Counted from the first letter of the stretch, positions 27,837 through 36,116 are shown. The stretch: DNA of 64,000 bases from Bradyrhizobium sp. CCBAU 53338 (GCF_015291665.1 NZ_CP030048.1:4712001-4776000), one strand, 5' to 3'. Notes: generated by a model not told the origin, from the letters alone. Program-made: numbers and translations.

Positions 27837-29147
27837 TCAGGCGGTGGCCGCTGGCAGCTTGACCAGAACACGCAGTCCGGTCCGCCCGCCCTCGGTCATG
27901 TTCGCAACCTCGACCGAGCCACCGAGCCGATCGACGATCCGCTTGACGATCGACAGGCCAAGTCCGACGCCATCGCCTTCCTGATGCTGGCCGCGGAAGA
28001 ACGGCTCAAAGATCCGACCGATCTCCTCGGGCGCAACCCCGGGCCCGCTGTCCTCGATCTGCAGGATCGCCGCGTCGCCATCGCGATAAACCCATGCATC
28101 GATCCGCCCGCCCTGCGACGTGAAGCGAAGTGCGTTGTCGAGGAGGTTGCGCAATAGGGCGGCAGGCATCACAGCTTCGCTGCGGACAACCGCCGGCTCG
28201 ACAAGCACAAAACCGAGGTCGATGCCCCGACTGGCCGCCTCGGGCAACAGTCCAGCAACGACCTCCTTGGCAACGTCGTCCAGCCTCACGACAGGCATCG
28301 CCACGGCATCGGCCTGTCCCGCATCCTGTCTCGCGAGCGCAAGCAGCTGTTCGAGCAGATGCCTGGTTCGGCCAATCCCCTGCCGAAGCGACCCCACGCG
28401 ATCGCGGGCGCTGGAAGGCAGATCAACGGCCGCGAGATTTTCCGCCTGCAGGCTCAGCGCCGTGATTGGCGTGCGCAGCTCATGTGCGGCCTCAGCCACG
28501 AAGCGGCGTTGCTGGTCCATCAAGAGGCGCATCCGCTGCAACAATCCGTTGATCGACGCGATGAAAGGATGCAACTCGCTCGGCATCTGCGCGGTCGGCA
28601 GCAGCGTCATGTCGTCGGCGCGCCGTCCGTCAAGATCGCCAGCAAGATGCACCATCGGCCGCAGGGAGCGCGCAATGACGATGGCCGTGACCAGCAACAG
28701 GCAGGGAATGAGCGCCGCAATCGGCAGCACGGTGCGGAACGCCATGTCGCTGGCGATCTCGTCGCGCACGGAGGTACGCTGTGCCACCGCGAACCGCGCG
28801 CCGTCGGCGCGGGTCCGCAGCAGCACGCGGATCGGCTGTCCGTTTCGCACCGCCAGGGCAAGACCATCCTTGAGGCTCCAGAGCCTCGCGTCGTCCTCGG
28901 ACGCCTGCGGGGCAGTGGCCTGATCAATCAACCAGACCTCTGCATCCAGATCCACCCCATGCAGCGCCCGGCCGCCGGTGAGGCTGCCACCTTGCACCAA
29001 TCCTGCGATCTGGATGAGGACTGAGTCCTGCATCTCGATGGCCTCGCTGAAAGCCCAGTGATAGGCGAGCAGTCCGCCGATCATTCCTGTCAGGAGAATG
29101 ATCGTGGTGACGCCGGCAAAGAGACGGCCCCGCAAGGACCTTATCAT
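27837..29147 (-). CDS. Sensor histidine kinase (QseC/TctE-like)
   Basis: A 436-residue membrane kinase. Two membrane helices (about residues 10-32 and 155-177) enclose a periplasmic sensor of about 120 residues. After a HAMP-like linker come the H-box EAAHELRTPITALSLQ, the N-box LLRNLLDNALRFT and the ATP lid SGPGVAPEEIGR, GVGLGLSIVKR. I used the ATG at 29147, which overlaps the regulator's stop by 4 bases (ATGA). It forms a two-component system with the next gene, next to the divergent COG4705 operon that it probably controls. Confidence 0.9.
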   Translation of the reverse strand: MIRSLRGRLFAGVTTIILLTGMIGGLLAYHWAFSEAIEMQDSVLIQIAGLVQGGSLTGGRALHGVDLDAEVWLIDQATAPQASEDDARLWSLKDGLALAVRNGQPIRVLLRTRADGARFAVAQRTSVRDEIASDMAFRTVLPIAALIPCLLLVTAIVIARSLRPMVHLAGDLDGRRADDMTLLPTAQMPSELHPFIASINGLLQRMRLLMDQQRRFVAEAAHELRTPITALSLQAENLAAVDLPSSARDRVGSLRQGIGRTRHLLEQLLALARQDAGQADAVAMPVVRLDDVAKEVVAGLLPEAASRGIDLGFVLVEPAVVRSEAVMPAALLRNLLDNALRFTSQGGRIDAWVYRDGDAAILQIEDSGPGVAPEEIGRIFEPFFRGQHQEGDGVGLGLSIVKRIVDRLGGSVEVANMTEGGRTGLRVLVKLPAATA

Positions 29148-29803
29148 GGGCGGTCCACCATCCAGCCGACGCCGCGCACGTTTCGGATCGCATCCACACC
29201 CAGTTTCTTTCGTACCGCGTGGATCAGAAACTCGATCGCGTTGCTCGCGACCTCCTCGTTCCATCCGTAGAGCTGTCGCTCCAGCTCGCCGCGCGACAGA
29301 ATTGCGCCGGGTCGCGCCAGCAGCGCCTGAAGCAGCGCGAATTCGCGCGCCGTCAGCACCGCCGATTTCGTCAGGTAAGATGCCTCGCGGCTTGCAGGGT
29401 CCAACCGCAGCGTCCCATTGCCGAGCAGCGCCGGCGCGCCGCCGGCTTCGCGGCGTGTGACGGCACGCATCCGCGCCAGCAATTCGCGGATCTCGAAGGG
29501 CTTGACGAGGTAGTCGTCGGCACCGAGATCGAGCCCCTCGATCCTGTCGTCGATTGCGTCGCGCGCAGTCACAACGATGATGGGAAGCTTGCGGCCGTCC
29601 GCGCGCAACCGCCGCAGAACGTCACGGCCATCTGCGTTCGGCAGGCCAAGGTCGAGCAGCAGCACCTCGTAGTTTTCGTTTTCCGCCGCGAGCAGCGCTG
29701 TCGCGGCATCCCTGACCCAGTCGACGGCGTAAGCAGCATCCCTCAGCGCCTGCTCGACGGCTGCGCCCACCATCTTGTCGTCCTCGATCAACAGAACCCG
29801 CAA
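29144..29803 (-). CDS. OmpR/PhoB-family response regulator (QseB-like)
   Basis: A 219-residue regulator with a receiver domain (phospho-acceptor in LLLDLGLPNADG, switch threonine in VVTARD, lysine in LVKPFE) and a winged-helix DNA-binding domain ending in IRNVRGVGWMV. I chose a TTG at 29803 because GAGGA lies 7 bases upstream and the product then starts right before RVLLIEDD, as in the family. The ATG at 29854 would put the start almost on the CTTAG boxes. It precedes its kinase with a 4-base overlap. Confidence 0.88.
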   Translation of the reverse strand: MRVLLIEDDKMVGAAVEQALRDAAYAVDWVRDAATALLAAENENYEVLLLDLGLPNADGRDVLRRLRADGRKLPIIVVTARDAIDDRIEGLDLGADDYLVKPFEIRELLARMRAVTRREAGGAPALLGNGTLRLDPASREASYLTKSAVLTAREFALLQALLARPGAILSRGELERQLYGWNEEVASNAIEFLIHAVRKKLGVDAIRNVRGVGWMVDRP

Positions 29804-29859
29804 AAATCGGTCCTCAAGCTCCGCCGGACGTTCCGGCCGTCTCATCCTGTCCATCACGA

Positions 29860-29875
29860 CTTAGCACTGACTTAG
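29860..29875. promoter_or_regulatory. Direct-repeat operator, regulator-proximal (CTTAG x2)
   Basis: CTTAG occurs twice with starts 11 bases apart (29860 and 29871), one helical turn. This is the layout of PmrA/QseB-type binding boxes, where two regulator monomers bind tandem half-sites. It lies 57-72 bases upstream of the TTG start chosen for the response regulator, so it may mediate autoregulation. Binding is inferred, not shown. Confidence 0.55.
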
Positions 29876-29933
29876 CCGACGCCAGCCGGCCCAAATTGCG
29901 GCGAAGGCTGCGCTATCAGGAAATTTCTTGTCC

Positions 29934-29949
29934 CTAAGTCGGACCTAAG
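29934..29949. promoter_or_regulatory. Direct-repeat operator, COG4705-proximal (CTAAG x2)
   Basis: CTAAG occurs twice with starts 11 bases apart (29934 and 29945). It is the reverse complement of the CTTAG pair 70 bases away, so the divergent region has one tandem box facing each operon. It ends 48 bases before the GTG of the first COG4705 gene, a good place for an activator of the OmpR family next to a promoter. Confidence 0.58.
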
Positions 29950-29997
29950 TCCAGGGCGCGACGGTCCGACATCGCATCGGCTTCGGGAGGGATAGGC

Positions 29998-30780
29998 GTG
30001 TCGCAAGATTCAGGCTTCGGTACAAGACAGATGCTGAACAAGGTTCCGGGGGTCAGCGCGATCTTCTGGGCCATCAAGATCCTCTCCACGACCGTGGGAG
30101 AGACCGGCGCCGACTATCTTGCGGTGCATGTTGGGCTGGGCGCCGGCAGGACTGCAATGTGCATGACTGGCTTGCTGGTTGCCGTCCTCCTCATGCAATT
30201 GAGCCGTCGCGCCTACGTGCCCTGGATATATTGGCTCACCGTCGTCCTCGTCAGCATCGTGGGCACGCAGCTCACGGACCTCCTTACCGACAAGCTCGAG
30301 ATCAGCCTCTACATCAGCACCGCCGCGTTCGCCTGCGCACTCGCCGCAACCTTCGCGATCTGGTTCGGCGTCGAGCGCACGCTGTCGATCCACAGCATCG
30401 TCACGACGCGGCGCGAGTTGTTCTACTGGACCGCGATCCTGTTCACCTTCGCGCTGGGCACGGCTGCCGGCGATCTCGCCACGGAAGCGCTCGGCCTCGG
30501 CTTCCAACTCGGCGTGGTCGCCTTCGGTGCGCTGATCGCAGCGATTGCGATCTCCTACCATGTCGGAGGCAACCCGATCCTCACCTTCTGGCTCGCCTAC
30601 ATCCTCACCCGCCCGCTCGGTGCCGCGCTCGGCGATCTGCTCTCGCAGTCGCGCGAGTATGGCGGCATCGGTCTCGGCACGGTCCTGACCAGCATCGTCT
30701 TCCTGACCGTCATCGTCGGCCTCGTCGCTCGGGTGACGTTCGAACATCGCGGCACGTACCGCACCGATCCGGCCCAATAA
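29998..30780 (+). CDS. COG4705-family membrane protein A
   Basis: A 260-residue integral membrane protein, starting at a GTG with GGGAGG 7 bases upstream. It has about eight hydrophobic segments and four internal copies of an aromatic-Trp-x9-Gly-x4-Asp motif: W24-G34-D39, W79-G89-D94, W144-G154-D159 and W198-G208-D213. The first copy also has Glu at 35. The family is known as an uncharacterised membrane-anchored protein. It is first in an operon of three and divergent from a two-component system. The buried acidic residues suggest ion movement, which is inference. Confidence 0.82.
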   Translation: MSQDSGFGTRQMLNKVPGVSAIFWAIKILSTTVGETGADYLAVHVGLGAGRTAMCMTGLLVAVLLMQLSRRAYVPWIYWLTVVLVSIVGTQLTDLLTDKLEISLYISTAAFACALAATFAIWFGVERTLSIHSIVTTRRELFYWTAILFTFALGTAAGDLATEALGLGFQLGVVAFGALIAAIAISYHVGGNPILTFWLAYILTRPLGAALGDLLSQSREYGGIGLGTVLTSIVFLTVIVGLVARVTFEHRGTYRTDPAQ

Positions 30781-30840
30781 CTCCAATCCCAACCTCAGCG
30801 CATCCTGCACGAGCGCAGGAGCGACACCAGGAGAGACCAA

Positions 30841-31239
30841 ATGAAACTCATCCGCGCCATTGCCGTTTGCCTCGTGATAGCTTTCGTCGGCGAGCCGAGC
30901 ATGCATGCGAGCCAGCATTTCACCTTCGTGCCGCTCGCGGAGGCGGCGACCGCGCAGCTCGGCGACCTCGCTCCGTTCCGCAGCATCGTAGTCGACGTCG
31001 CAGGGCTGATCGATAAGGGCGACCTTGCCGGCGCGAAGGCAAGGATCAAGGACCTCGAAACCAGATGGGACGAAGCCGAGGCGGGGTTGAAGCCGCGAGC
31101 GGCCGCCGACTGGCACATCATCGACAAGGCGATCGACTGCGCGCTCGAAGCGTTGCGTGCCGGCACTCCGGATGCCGCGAAATGCAAGCAGGCCATCACT
31201 GACCTGCTCTCGATCATGGACAGCGTTACCAAGGCCTGA
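30841..31239 (+). CDS. Small secreted helical protein between two COG4705 genes
   Basis: A 132-residue protein with GGAGAG upstream of its ATG and an N-terminal signal peptide (hydrophobic about 5-20; the cut site may be near LAEAATA). The mature part is mostly helical and has conserved-looking [18 protein letters not shown], a WDEAEA turn, [12 protein letters not shown] and two cysteines ([15 protein letters not shown]) likely to form a disulfide. I do not recognise a family. Its place inside the operon suggests a periplasmic partner of the membrane proteins or a ligand for the sensor kinase. Confidence 0.75.
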   Translation: MKLIRAIAVCLVIAFVGEPSMHASQHFTFVPLAEAATAQLGDLAPFRSIVVDVAGLIDKGDLAGAKARIKDLETRWDEAEAGLKPRAAADWHIIDKAIDCALEALRAGTPDAAKCKQAITDLLSIMDSVTKA

Positions 31240-31272
31240 GATCTCCGCGCAGCGCGCAACATAGAGGACACC

Positions 31273-32061
31273 ATGGAAGACACTACGAAGAGCAGCCTCC
31301 TCAGCGAGAGCAAGGTCCCCGAAGTCACCCTCGGCTTCTGGATCATCAAGATCGCCGCCACGACGCTGGGCGAGACCGGCGGCGACACCGTCACGATGAC
31401 ACTGAACTGGGGTTACCTCGCGGGCACATGCCTGTTCCTGGCGGCGATGATCGTCCTCGTTACCGCGCAAATCCGCGCGCAAAGATTTCATCCCGCACTG
31501 TATTGGGCGACCATCGTGGCCTCGACCACCTTCGGGACCACGATGGCCGACTTGGCCGACCGCTCGCTCGGCATCGGCTACACCGGCGGCTCGACGCTGC
31601 TGCTCACCTGCCTCGTGCTGGTGCTCGGCCTCTGGTATCGCGCCGAAGGCACGATCTCGGTCAACAGCGTCAGCACGCCGCGGGTCGAAGCCTTCTATTG
31701 GGGAGCGATCACCTTCTCGCAGACGCTGGGCACCGCGCTCGGCGACTGGATCGCCGACACCGGCGACATGGGTTATCGCGGCGGCGCGCTGATCTTTGCG
31801 GCCGCGCTTGCCGTCATCGCGGCGCTGTATTTCTGGACCCGAATCTCACGCGTCACGCTGTTCTGGGCGGCGTTCATCCTGACACGTCCGCTGGGCGCGA
31901 CCGTTGGCGACTTCCTCGACAAGCCGCACGATCACGGCGGGCTGGCACTCAGCCGGCCGCTGGCCTCGATCGCGATCGCGGCGTTCATGGTGGCCTGCCT
32001 TCTGCTCGTCCCGCAACGCGCAGGACAGCATCCCGGCGGCCATGCAGCCGAGCGCGCTTAG
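31273..32061 (+). CDS. COG4705-family membrane protein B
   Basis: A 262-residue paralogue of protein A with the same four-fold motif: W23-G33-D38, W78-G88-D93, W143-G153-D158 and W198-G208-D213. LTRPLGATVGD and LTRPLGAALGD are almost identical in the last repeat of the two proteins. AGAGGA precedes the ATG. The C-terminus adds a His-rich tail (QHPGGHAAE). The stop overlaps by 3 bases with the stop of the convergent gene below. The pair may form a heterodimer. Confidence 0.82.
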   Translation: MEDTTKSSLLSESKVPEVTLGFWIIKIAATTLGETGGDTVTMTLNWGYLAGTCLFLAAMIVLVTAQIRAQRFHPALYWATIVASTTFGTTMADLADRSLGIGYTGGSTLLLTCLVLVLGLWYRAEGTISVNSVSTPRVEAFYWGAITFSQTLGTALGDWIADTGDMGYRGGALIFAAALAVIAALYFWTRISRVTLFWAAFILTRPLGATVGDFLDKPHDHGGLALSRPLASIAIAAFMVACLLLVPQRAGQHPGGHAAERA

Positions 32062-32321
32062 CGGATGATCGTCGTCAGCGACGAGTAGCGCTTGTTCGGC
32101 TTTGCTTCAGCCGCGGAGAACTGCGCGAAGGCGTCGCTGACGCGGGTCGCCGGCGGTGTGTCGCTGGCGAAACGGAATTCCTGCTGCTTCGGCGCGTAGA
32201 AGCTGGCGCTGTAGTAGGAATCGTCGAAGCGCGCCTCGCCGACCCCGAACAATGCGTCGCAGGCGAACAGGAGCGCGTAGACTCCCGCGACCGCCACGAC
32301 GACCTCCTTGAGAACCGACAT
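32058..32321 (-). CDS. Small hypothetical protein with one membrane anchor
   Basis: An 87-residue protein from the ATG at 32321; a longer frame to 32432 lacks a ribosome site. Residues 3-24 (KEVVVAVAGVYALLFACDALFG) form a hydrophobic helix or uncleaved signal, and the rest is a soluble tail with YYSASFYAPKQQEF. The stop codon overlaps that of the COG4705 B gene from the other strand. No family is recognised, though such short proteins are common in Bradyrhizobium. Confidence 0.65.
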   Translation of the reverse strand: MSVLKEVVVAVAGVYALLFACDALFGVGEARFDDSYYSASFYAPKQQEFRFASDTPPATRVSDAFAQFSAAEAKPNKRYSSLTTIIR

Positions 32322-32445
32322 GTTGATGCCCCACTCTTTTGCGTGAGGATGCACGTCGGTTCCAAAGCCGAGGTTTAAAGCGGCCGCCTTCTTGTCCGCA
32401 GGGTTTGCCGCCACTGAGCGGATTGCAGACAATTCTATCGATCTG

Positions 32446-32484
32446 GAAAAAGAGAGCCTGCCTGACCGGTGGGTCAGGCAGGCT
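32446..32484 (-). terminator. Rho-independent terminator of the aldehyde dehydrogenase gene
   Basis: A perfect 12-base stem (AGCCTGCCTGAC at 32455-32466 and its complement at 32473-32484) with a 6-base loop. On the minus strand it is followed by a CTCTTTTTCC run, the usual U-tract. It lies 26 bases after the stop of the aldehyde dehydrogenase gene. Confidence 0.88.
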
Positions 32485-32509
32485 CCAGGGGTTGGCCGCT
32501 CGGGAGGTG

Positions 32510-33994
32510 TCAGACGGCCAAATTCATCCAGACGGCCTTGGGCTCGGTGAAATTGTCGAGCGCGGCAGTGCCGTGCTCGCGGCCGAGGCCGGAGTCGCGC
32601 TCGCCGCCCCAGGGCAGCCGCACGTCGGTATAGCCATAGGTGTTCATCCAGACGGTGCCGGCGCGCGCCCGCTTGGCGAAGCGCTGGAGCTTGCCGATGT
32701 CGCGGCTCCAGACGCCGGCGGCTAGGCTGTAGGCCGTGCCGTTGGCGATCCGTAGAGCATCGGCCTCGTCCTTGAACTTGATGACGCTGACGACGGGGCC
32801 GAAGATCTCCTCCTGCGAGATCCGCATCTCGTGCGCGACATCGGCGAACACCGTCGGGCTGATGAAGTAGCCGCGCTCGCCGACCCGCGCGCCGCCGGTG
32901 ACGAGCCTCGCGCCTTCCTTCTGGCCGATCTCGACATAGTCGAGGATCGACCTCATCTGCTTCTCGGAGATCACGGGGCCGAGCGCGGTCTTGCGGTCGA
33001 GCGGATCGCCGATCTTGATCGACCTTGCGCGCGCAGCGAGCCGCTCGACGACCTCGTCATAGGCGCTCTCCTGCACCAGCACGCGCGAGCCCGCCGAGCA
33101 GACCTGGCCCGCATTGAAGAAGATGCCGGAGGCGGCTGCCTTGCTGGCTGCTTCGAGGTCGGCGTCGTGAAAAATCACGTTGGCCGATTTGCCGCCGAGC
33201 TCGAGCGAGACGCGCTTGAAGTTGCTGGCCGCGCCCTTCATGATTCCGCGGCCGACGCCGGGCGAGCCGGTGAAGGTGACCTTGTCCACGTCAGGGTGAT
33301 TAACCAGCGCGTCGCCGACGACACGGCCAGGTCCTGTCACGACGTTGAAGACTCCTTTCGGCAAACCTGCTTCAAGGGCGAGCTCGGCGATGCGCAGCGC
33401 CGACAGTGAGGTCAATTCGGCCGGCTTCATCACGATGGTGCAGCCGCAGGCGAGCGCCGGCGCAAGCTTCCACATGCCGATCATCAGCGGGAAATTCCAC
33501 GGCACGATCGCCGCGACCACGCCGACCGGCTCGCGCATGGTGTAGGTCAGGGCATCGTCACGCACCGGCACGACGTCACCGCTGATCTTGTCGGCCCAGC
33601 CGGCGTAATAGGTCAGCGTGTCCAGAGCCGCCGGAAAGTCCTGGCGCATCGTCGCGGTCACAGGCTTGCCGGCGTCGATCGACTCGAGCTCTATGATCTC
33701 GTCGGCGTGCACTCTCAACAGATCCGCCCAGTGCAGCAGGATCCGGCCGCGCTCCGACGCGCGCATCGTACGCCACGGACCTTCGAAGGCGCGGCGCGCG
33801 GCGGCTACGGCAAGCTCGACATCGGCCTCGCCGCCTTCGGCGATGGTGGCGATGGCTTGGCCGGTGGCAGGATTGAGCGATTTGAAGGTGCGGCCCGAGC
33901 TTGCAGGGACGCGGCGGCCGTCGATCAGCAGATGCTGCGGCCGGGCCATGAATTCGGTCGCCGGCGAATGCGCAAAATCATATGCAGCTGACAT
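32510..33994 (-). CDS. NAD(P)-dependent aldehyde dehydrogenase
   Basis: A 494-residue enzyme of the ALDH superfamily that oxidises an aldehyde to the acid. The Rossmann loop is FTGSPGVGRGI, the general base is in LELGGKSANVIF, and the catalytic cysteine is in NAGQVCSAGSRV; PWNFPLMIGMWK and EEIFGPVVSV are further signatures. Starts at 33994 or 33997 both follow a GGGAGA; I chose 33994 for its 7-base spacing. It is divergent from a ModE-type regulator with a ligand-binding domain, which may control it. Confidence 0.92.
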   Translation of the reverse strand: MSAAYDFAHSPATEFMARPQHLLIDGRRVPASSGRTFKSLNPATGQAIATIAEGGEADVELAVAAARRAFEGPWRTMRASERGRILLHWADLLRVHADEIIELESIDAGKPVTATMRQDFPAALDTLTYYAGWADKISGDVVPVRDDALTYTMREPVGVVAAIVPWNFPLMIGMWKLAPALACGCTIVMKPAELTSLSALRIAELALEAGLPKGVFNVVTGPGRVVGDALVNHPDVDKVTFTGSPGVGRGIMKGAASNFKRVSLELGGKSANVIFHDADLEAASKAAASGIFFNAGQVCSAGSRVLVQESAYDEVVERLAARARSIKIGDPLDRKTALGPVISEKQMRSILDYVEIGQKEGARLVTGGARVGERGYFISPTVFADVAHEMRISQEEIFGPVVSVIKFKDEADALRIANGTAYSLAAGVWSRDIGKLQRFAKRARAGTVWMNTYGYTDVRLPWGGERDSGLGREHGTAALDNFTEPKAVWMNLAV

Positions 33995-34107
33995 CATATC
34001 TTCTCCCAATCTGGTATGCCAGAATAGGCGCCCATTTGCGGGAGTAAATATGATATGGCTTGCAATTAAGCGCCCTACATATGAAGTTAAGTTCATAAGG
34101 ATATCGG

Positions 34108-35190
34108 ATGCTCCAGATCGAGATCGAGGCCGTCTGGCGGTTTCGCCACGAAGGCAGCCCGCGCACCACGGTCGTCATGCTGGGCGTGCTCAACGAGATT
34201 CGAAAGACGGGAAAGATCACCAGCGCGGCCAGCGACGCGCACCTGTCCTACCGGCATGTCTGGAATCTGATCGAGCAATGGTCCGAGTTCTTCGGCACGC
34301 CTCTCGTCGAGACCCAGCGCGGCAAGGGCTCAAAACTCACGCCGTTCGGCGAGCGGCTGGTGTGGGCCGGCGAGCGCATGCAGGCCCGGCTCGGGCCGCA
34401 GCTCGAGAATCTGGCGCAGGAGCTCGCAAGCGAGATCAAGCCGTTTCTCGAACAGCGCCCTTCCGTGATCCGCGTCCATGCCAGCCACGGCTTTGCGGTG
34501 GCCAAGCTGCGCGAATTCCTCGACCGGGAGCCCGGCATCGGCGTCGACCTGCGCTATGTCAGCAATCAGCATTCGCTGGTCTCGCTGGCACAGGGCGCCT
34601 GCGATCTCTCAGGCCTGCATCTGCCGCACGGCACGCTGCGCGCCCAGGGCATCAAGGCGGCGCGCGAATGGCTCGATCCGCGCGAGGACCGCATCATCAG
34701 CTTTGTCACGCGCGAGATGGGCCTGATGGTTGCGCGCGGCAATCCGCTGCGCATCGCCTCGCTCAGTGACCTCACCCGACCCATCGTCCGCTTCGTCAAT
34801 CGCGATCACGATTCCGGTACGCGGCTTCTGTTCGATCAACTCATCGACGCGCATGGCATCGACGAGAGCAAGATCAACGGCGCCCAGCAGATCGAATTCA
34901 CCCATGCCGCGGTCGCCGCCTATGTCGCCAGCGGCATGGCCGATGCGTGCTTCGGCGTCGAGGCGGCGGCGCGCCAGTTCGGCCTCGATTTCATCCGCAT
35001 CCTCACCGAGGACTATTTCTTCGTCTGCAAGCGCGCCTTTCTCGAAACGGAGCCGATGCGGCGCATCCTCGACATCGTCCGCAGTCACGATTTTCGAGCG
35101 GCCATCGCCACCCTGCCCGGCTACACCGCATCCGACACCGGCGACGTCACCGGCGTGAAGGCGTTTCTGGAGATGCACGCCGTGCGGTGA
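34108..35190 (+). CDS. ModE-type HTH regulator with periplasmic-binding-like domain
   Basis: A 360-residue transcription factor. Residues about 18-100 are a winged helix of the ModE/LysR type (ITSAASDAHLSYRHVWNLIE, then GKGSKLTPFGERLV). Residues about 125-350 are a substrate-binding domain of the COG1910/MolR type, with IRVHASHGFAV at its start and HDSGTRLLFDQL in the ligand region. AAGGA lies 6 bases before the ATG. It is divergent from aldehyde dehydrogenase, which often needs no molybdenum, so molybdate is not the only possible ligand. Confidence 0.85.
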   Translation: MLQIEIEAVWRFRHEGSPRTTVVMLGVLNEIRKTGKITSAASDAHLSYRHVWNLIEQWSEFFGTPLVETQRGKGSKLTPFGERLVWAGERMQARLGPQLENLAQELASEIKPFLEQRPSVIRVHASHGFAVAKLREFLDREPGIGVDLRYVSNQHSLVSLAQGACDLSGLHLPHGTLRAQGIKAAREWLDPREDRIISFVTREMGLMVARGNPLRIASLSDLTRPIVRFVNRDHDSGTRLLFDQLIDAHGIDESKINGAQQIEFTHAAVAAYVASGMADACFGVEAAARQFGLDFIRILTEDYFFVCKRAFLETEPMRRILDIVRSHDFRAAIATLPGYTASDTGDVTGVKAFLEMHAVR

Positions 35191-35268
35191 TGCGGCGGGC
35201 CGCATTCACCTTGTTCGCGATGGGCAAGAATGGCAATCTCGGTCGAGAGTCATTCAAGAGAGCCCATC

Positions 35269-35646
35269 ATGCCGCGCGCGAGCGCCAAATCCCTGCCCCA
35301 GCTCAGCCTTCGCATCGACCTCGATGGCGAGGACCGGATCGGGCCCGGCAAGATCGAGCTTCTGGAGCAGATCCGCGAGCAGGGCTCCATCTCGGCGGCC
35401 GGCCGCGCCATGGACATGTCGTACAAGCGCGCCTGGGATCTCGTCGACGAGATCAACCGGATCTGCGGACATCCCGCGGTCGAGCCGCAGGCCGGCGGCA
35501 AGAACGGAGGCGGCGCGATGCTGACGCCGTTCGGCGAGAAGCTCGTTGAGCGCTACCGCAAGATCGAGCGTGACGCCGCACGCGCGGTGCACAAGGATCT
35601 GGCAGCGCTCAAGAGCGACATCGCCCGTTCCCGTAAATCCTCTTGA
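35269..35646 (+). CDS. ModE N-terminal-type winged-helix regulator
   Basis: A 125-residue protein made only of the ModE DNA-binding part: SLRIDLDGEDRIGPGKIELLE, GSISAAGRAMDMSYKRAW and GAMLTPFGEKLVERY. No molybdate-binding MOP domain follows. I used the ATG at 35269, with AGAG upstream, because homologues begin near PRASAK. It follows the larger regulator by 78 bases and converges on the Mo-box-controlled gene with 3 bases between. One of the two is likely to read the Mo-box at 36046. Confidence 0.85.
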   Translation: MPRASAKSLPQLSLRIDLDGEDRIGPGKIELLEQIREQGSISAAGRAMDMSYKRAWDLVDEINRICGHPAVEPQAGGKNGGGAMLTPFGEKLVERYRKIERDAARAVHKDLAALKSDIARSRKSS

Positions 35647-35649
35647 CCG

Positions 35650-36027
35650 TCAGTTCGGCAGCACCGTCGTCTCGGGCATCGGCTGAGTCAGCGCTTCACC
35701 GAGCAGGCACTGTTCGGCCTCCGGGATCGAAAAGCGGACCTTGAAACCGTCTTCTGTTTCCAGCGTGATGATGCGCTGGGTCGTGTCGGTGGATTGTTCC
35801 AGCACCCAGGACGCCAGCGGATAGGCATAGCGCAGGCTCTGGTCGCCGTAGCGGGTCTTCAGCGCCGCCTCGAGCAGGCCGGGCAGCGTCATGATCAGGG
35901 CGCCGACCTGGTTGAGAGAGACGCTGACCGCGGCGGGATTGCCTGTCACATCCTCGAAGCCCAGCGAGATCGCGCCGCCGTCGGCCGCCACCTCGCAGGT
36001 CGTGAGCTGCCTCACCTTGATTTCCAT
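35650..36027 (-). CDS. Hypothetical protein behind a Mo-box
   Basis: A 125-residue soluble protein with no membrane segment, starting at the ATG at 36027 with GGAG 6 bases upstream. A perfect 12-base palindrome of Mo-box type lies 19-48 bases before the start. The sequence reads as a mixed alpha/beta fold (VRQLTTCEVAADGGAISLGFED, then LETEDGFKVRFSIPEAEQC). I do not recognise a family. Its promoter and the two ModE-like neighbours suggest regulation by molybdate, directly or through a ModE protein. Confidence 0.75.
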   Translation of the reverse strand: MEIKVRQLTTCEVAADGGAISLGFEDVTGNPAAVSVSLNQVGALIMTLPGLLEAALKTRYGDQSLRYAYPLASWVLEQSTDTTQRIITLETEDGFKVRFSIPEAEQCLLGEALTQPMPETTVLPN

Positions 36028-36045
36028 TGAACGCTCCGAAGCGCA

Positions 36046-36075
36046 TATCGCTATATCTCGAACGATATAGCGATA
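36046..36075. promoter_or_regulatory. ModE/Mop-type operator (Mo-box)
   Basis: TATCGCTATATC at 36046-36057 and GATATAGCGATA at 36064-36075 are perfect inverted repeats with a 6-base spacer. This matches the Rhodobacter Mo-box layout (ATCGCTATATA, N6, TATATAACGAT) almost base for base. It lies 19 bases upstream of the 125-residue gene's start, where binding would block RNA polymerase. The repressor is likely one of the two adjacent ModE-type proteins. Confidence 0.82.
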
Positions 36076-36116
36076 ATGCCGAAAGAGGTCTAGCGGGCAT
36101 TCCTTGGAATCCATCT

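Noticed and set aside
33992..34058. Loose inverted repeat ATCATAT..ATATGAT between aldehyde dehydrogenase and its regulator
   Set aside because: Arms are short, AT-rich and far apart, so chance is a fair explanation.
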